From: Sulfurimonas sp.
GTDB taxonomy: Bacteria > Campylobacterota > Campylobacteria > Campylobacterales > Sulfurimonadaceae
Assembly (NCBI GenBank): GCA_027063215.1
Contig: JAMOSE010000148.1
Span: forward strand, 1 to 7,623
Direction of reading: 5' to 3'
DNA length: 7,623 bases
Position 1 is the first letter of the stretch; each line of letters opens with the position of its first letter. Positions 6,434 through 7,623 of the stretch are shown here, in pieces. The notes under the pieces are model-generated. The model did no database searches. It saw only the letters and a list, made by a program, of their open reading frames with translations, and had not been told where the DNA came from. Position numbers and translations under genes: made by a program.

Positions 6434-6456
6434 TATATATAAAAATTTGATAAGAT
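6434..6456 (+). promoter_or_regulatory. Candidate promoter for the YheT-type hydrolase
   Basis: Two -10-like hexamers face right: TATATA at 6434-6439 and TAAGAT at 6451-6456. The first would give a leader of roughly 16 bases. The second would put the transcript start at or next to the ATG at 6463. No Shine-Dalgarno sequence is seen before that ATG, so the two cannot be told apart by eye. Confidence 0.35.
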
Positions 6457-6462
6457 ACCTTT

Positions 6463-7440
6463 ATGAATTTTAAACCATCTTTTGTACTTAAAAACTGTCA
6501 TGTTCAAACTGTTTACGCATCTCTTTTTAGAAAAAAAATAGAACTTGATTTTGAAATAGAAAAATTTATTCTCAGTGACAATGATTTTATTGAAGCCTAT
6601 TGGCATAAAACAGCTTCACATAATGCAAATACACCTATAATAATTTTATTTCATGGTTTAGCCGGATCATATAAATCACCTTATATTCAAGGGATTATGC
6701 AAGCAGCACAAAAAGCTGGTTTTACATCTGTTTTAATGCATTTTCGTGGATGCTCAGGCAAGGACAACCTCAAAGCAAGATCCTATCACAGCGGAGATAC
6801 ACAAGATGCTCTGGAATTTATACGATCAGTAAAAAAACGCTATCCTCATGCAAAGCTTTTTGGTGTAGGTTACTCACTTGGAGCAAATATGCTTTTAAAA
6901 CTTCTTGGAGAAGAAAAAGAAAAGGTCCTTTTAGATGCAGCAGTAGCTGTTTCAGCCCCAATGCTGCTGGATCGTTGTGCAGACAGAATGAACAAAGGTT
7001 TTTCTCGTTTTTATCAAAAACGATTGTTAAAAGATCTCCAAATAGCTTTAGATAAAAAGTATGACACACATCCTATGCAAGATCTTATCAAGCTCTCAAG
7101 AAAAAATATTAAAAAATTAAACAACTTTTGGAAGTTTGATGAAGCCTATACAGCAAAAATTAACGGCTTTGCATCTGCTAAAGATTACTATACAAAAAGT
7201 AGTTCCAAACAGTATCTTAAAACCATTGCAATCCCTACACTTATTATCCATGCAAAAGATGATCCGTTTATGACTCCTGAAGTTCTTCCCACACAAGAAG
7301 AGATCTCTGATACAGTTGTGTTAAATATACTAAATCATGGTGGACATGTCGGATTTATTTCAGGAAATCTCTTTCAACCACACTATTGGCTTGAAACACG
7401 TATAATTGATTTTTTTCTCTCACTCTTAAGAATCAAATAA
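6463..7440 (+). CDS. YheT-family alpha/beta hydrolase
   Basis: The 325-residue protein has the alpha/beta-hydrolase fold. The oxyanion-side motif is ILFHGLAGSYKSPYIQ (about 61-76). The nucleophile is S138 in GVGYSLGANM, and the acid and histidine of the triad are D267 in HAKDDPFM and H295 in NHGGHVGF. The N-terminal NCHVQTVYASLF and the FRGCSG segment (94-99) are typical of the YheT/ABHD1-3 branch, and the length is normal for it. Members are predicted esterases or lipases acting on lipid-like substrates, and the bacterial substrate is unknown. There is no signal peptide, so it is probably cytoplasmic or loosely membrane-bound. The gene is divergent from nrdB across 58 bases and convergent with typA. 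Translation probably starts at 6463 although no clear ribosome site precedes it. Confidence 0.9.
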   Translation: MNFKPSFVLKNCHVQTVYASLFRKKIELDFEIEKFILSDNDFIEAYWHKTASHNANTPIIILFHGLAGSYKSPYIQGIMQAAQKAGFTSVLMHFRGCSGKDNLKARSYHSGDTQDALEFIRSVKKRYPHAKLFGVGYSLGANMLLKLLGEEKEKVLLDAAVAVSAPMLLDRCADRMNKGFSRFYQKRLLKDLQIALDKKYDTHPMQDLIKLSRKNIKKLNNFWKFDEAYTAKINGFASAKDYYTKSSSKQYLKTIAIPTLIIHAKDDPFMTPEVLPTQEEISDTVVLNILNHGGHVGFISGNLFQPHYWLETRIIDFFLSLLRIK

Positions 7441-7460
7441 AAGCAAAAAGATAAGAAAGA

Positions 7461-7488
7461 ATCTACAGTTTTATAAAAAACTGTAGAT
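7461..7488. terminator. Bidirectional intrinsic terminator between yheT-like gene and typA
   Basis: A perfect 12-base-pair inverted repeat (ATCTACAGTTTT at 7461-7472, AAAACTGTAGAT at 7477-7488) has a four-base ATAA loop. It lies in the 55-base gap between two convergent stop codons. Rightward it is followed by a T-containing ATAAAATTTATTTT. Leftward it is followed by TCTTTCTTATCTTTTT. It should serve both genes, although neither T-tract is ideal and the stem has only four G-C pairs. Confidence 0.75.
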
Positions 7489-7495
7489 ATAAAAT

Positions 7496-7623
7496 TTATT
7501 TTGTTTTACGAGAGTGACGTTTTCTTTCATTTTCTGTAAGATATTTTTTACGAATACGAATGTTTTGTGGAGTAACTTCAAGAAGTTCATCATCTTCGAT
7601 CCACTCTAAAGCACGCTCTAGTG
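7496..7623 (-). CDS. typA: C-terminus of translational GTPase TypA/BipA
   Basis: Only the last 41 complete codons are in the window, and the gene continues past the right edge. The tail reads LERALEWIEDDELLEVTPQN, then IRIRKKYLTENERKRHSRKTK, with TAA at 7496-7498 on the minus strand. The block ALEWIEDDELLEVTP followed by IRIRKKYLTENERKR is characteristic of the C-terminal end of TypA/BipA, a ribosome-binding GTPase of the elongation-factor family that acts in stress adaptation and ribosome assembly. The basic end is part of the family-specific C-terminal domain that helps ribosome binding. It converges with the YheT-type gene and probably shares the hairpin at 7461-7488. The GTPase domains are outside the window. 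Confidence 0.9.
   Translation of the reverse strand, partial: LERALEWIEDDELLEVTPQNIRIRKKYLTENERKRHSRKTK

Noticed and set aside
6428..6446. Possible NrdR operator near the nrdB promoter (ATCTATATAT)
   Set aside because: NrdR boxes are paired palindromes of about 16 bases. Only one weak, non-palindromic AT-rich resemblance is present, which is expected by chance in this composition.
6750..7069. Alternate frames (plus 6750-7055 and minus 6818-7069) inside the YheT-type gene
   Set aside because: The host frame carries an intact hydrolase catalytic triad across this stretch, and the alternate products show no family features.
1..7623. Defence system, mobile element, CRISPR array or phage remnant
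   Set aside because: No transposase, integrase, Cas-like gene, direct-repeat array or terminal inverted repeats are visible. The genes are mostly recognisable housekeeping families with similar base composition.

Overview
The window looks like ordinary chromosome from a low-GC Campylobacterota (epsilonproteobacterial) genome, probably near Sulfurimonas or Sulfurovum. This rests on the AT-rich third positions, the tightly packed co-directional genes, and protein sequences (NrdB, Pcm, ThyX, Dgt) that resemble that phylum. The taxonomic call comes from recognising family style, not from a search. There is no RNA gene, insertion sequence, CRISPR array or phage gene.

Layout. (1) Positions 3-227, plus strand: the 3' end of a gene for a helical protein, possibly the tail of a chemotaxis-type signalling protein. 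(2) Positions 240-6404, minus strand: eight co-directional genes that read as one transcription unit from right to left. They are nrdB (ribonucleotide reductase small subunit), a predicted outer-membrane beta-barrel protein, a nitrilase-superfamily carbon-nitrogen hydrolase, pcm (protein-isoaspartate methyltransferase), thyX (flavin-dependent thymidylate synthase), a 77-residue lipoprotein, a long-form PhnA/YjdM zinc-ribbon protein, and a dGTPase-like HD hydrolase. Gaps are 34 bases or less, and two junctions overlap. (3) Positions 6405-6462: a short divergent promoter region. (4) Positions 6463-7440, plus strand: a YheT-type alpha/beta hydrolase. (5) Positions 7461-7488: a strong hairpin between convergent genes, probably a two-way terminator. 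(6) Positions 7496-7623, minus strand: the C-terminus of the translational GTPase TypA/BipA.

Functional reading. Three genes of the long minus-strand array act on the DNA-precursor pool: NrdB makes deoxynucleotides, ThyX makes dTMP, and the Dgt-like enzyme breaks down dNTPs. The remaining genes (protein repair, a nitrilase-type amidase, a barrel protein, a lipoprotein, PhnA) have no obvious shared pathway with them. Most of the window is recognisable housekeeping. The parts I cannot name are the barrel protein, the small lipoprotein and the partial helical protein. Unusual translation signals (three consecutive non-ATG starts, a TTGA overlap, a TAATG overlap, and Shine-Dalgarno sites inside upstream genes) are the most distinctive features seen directly.
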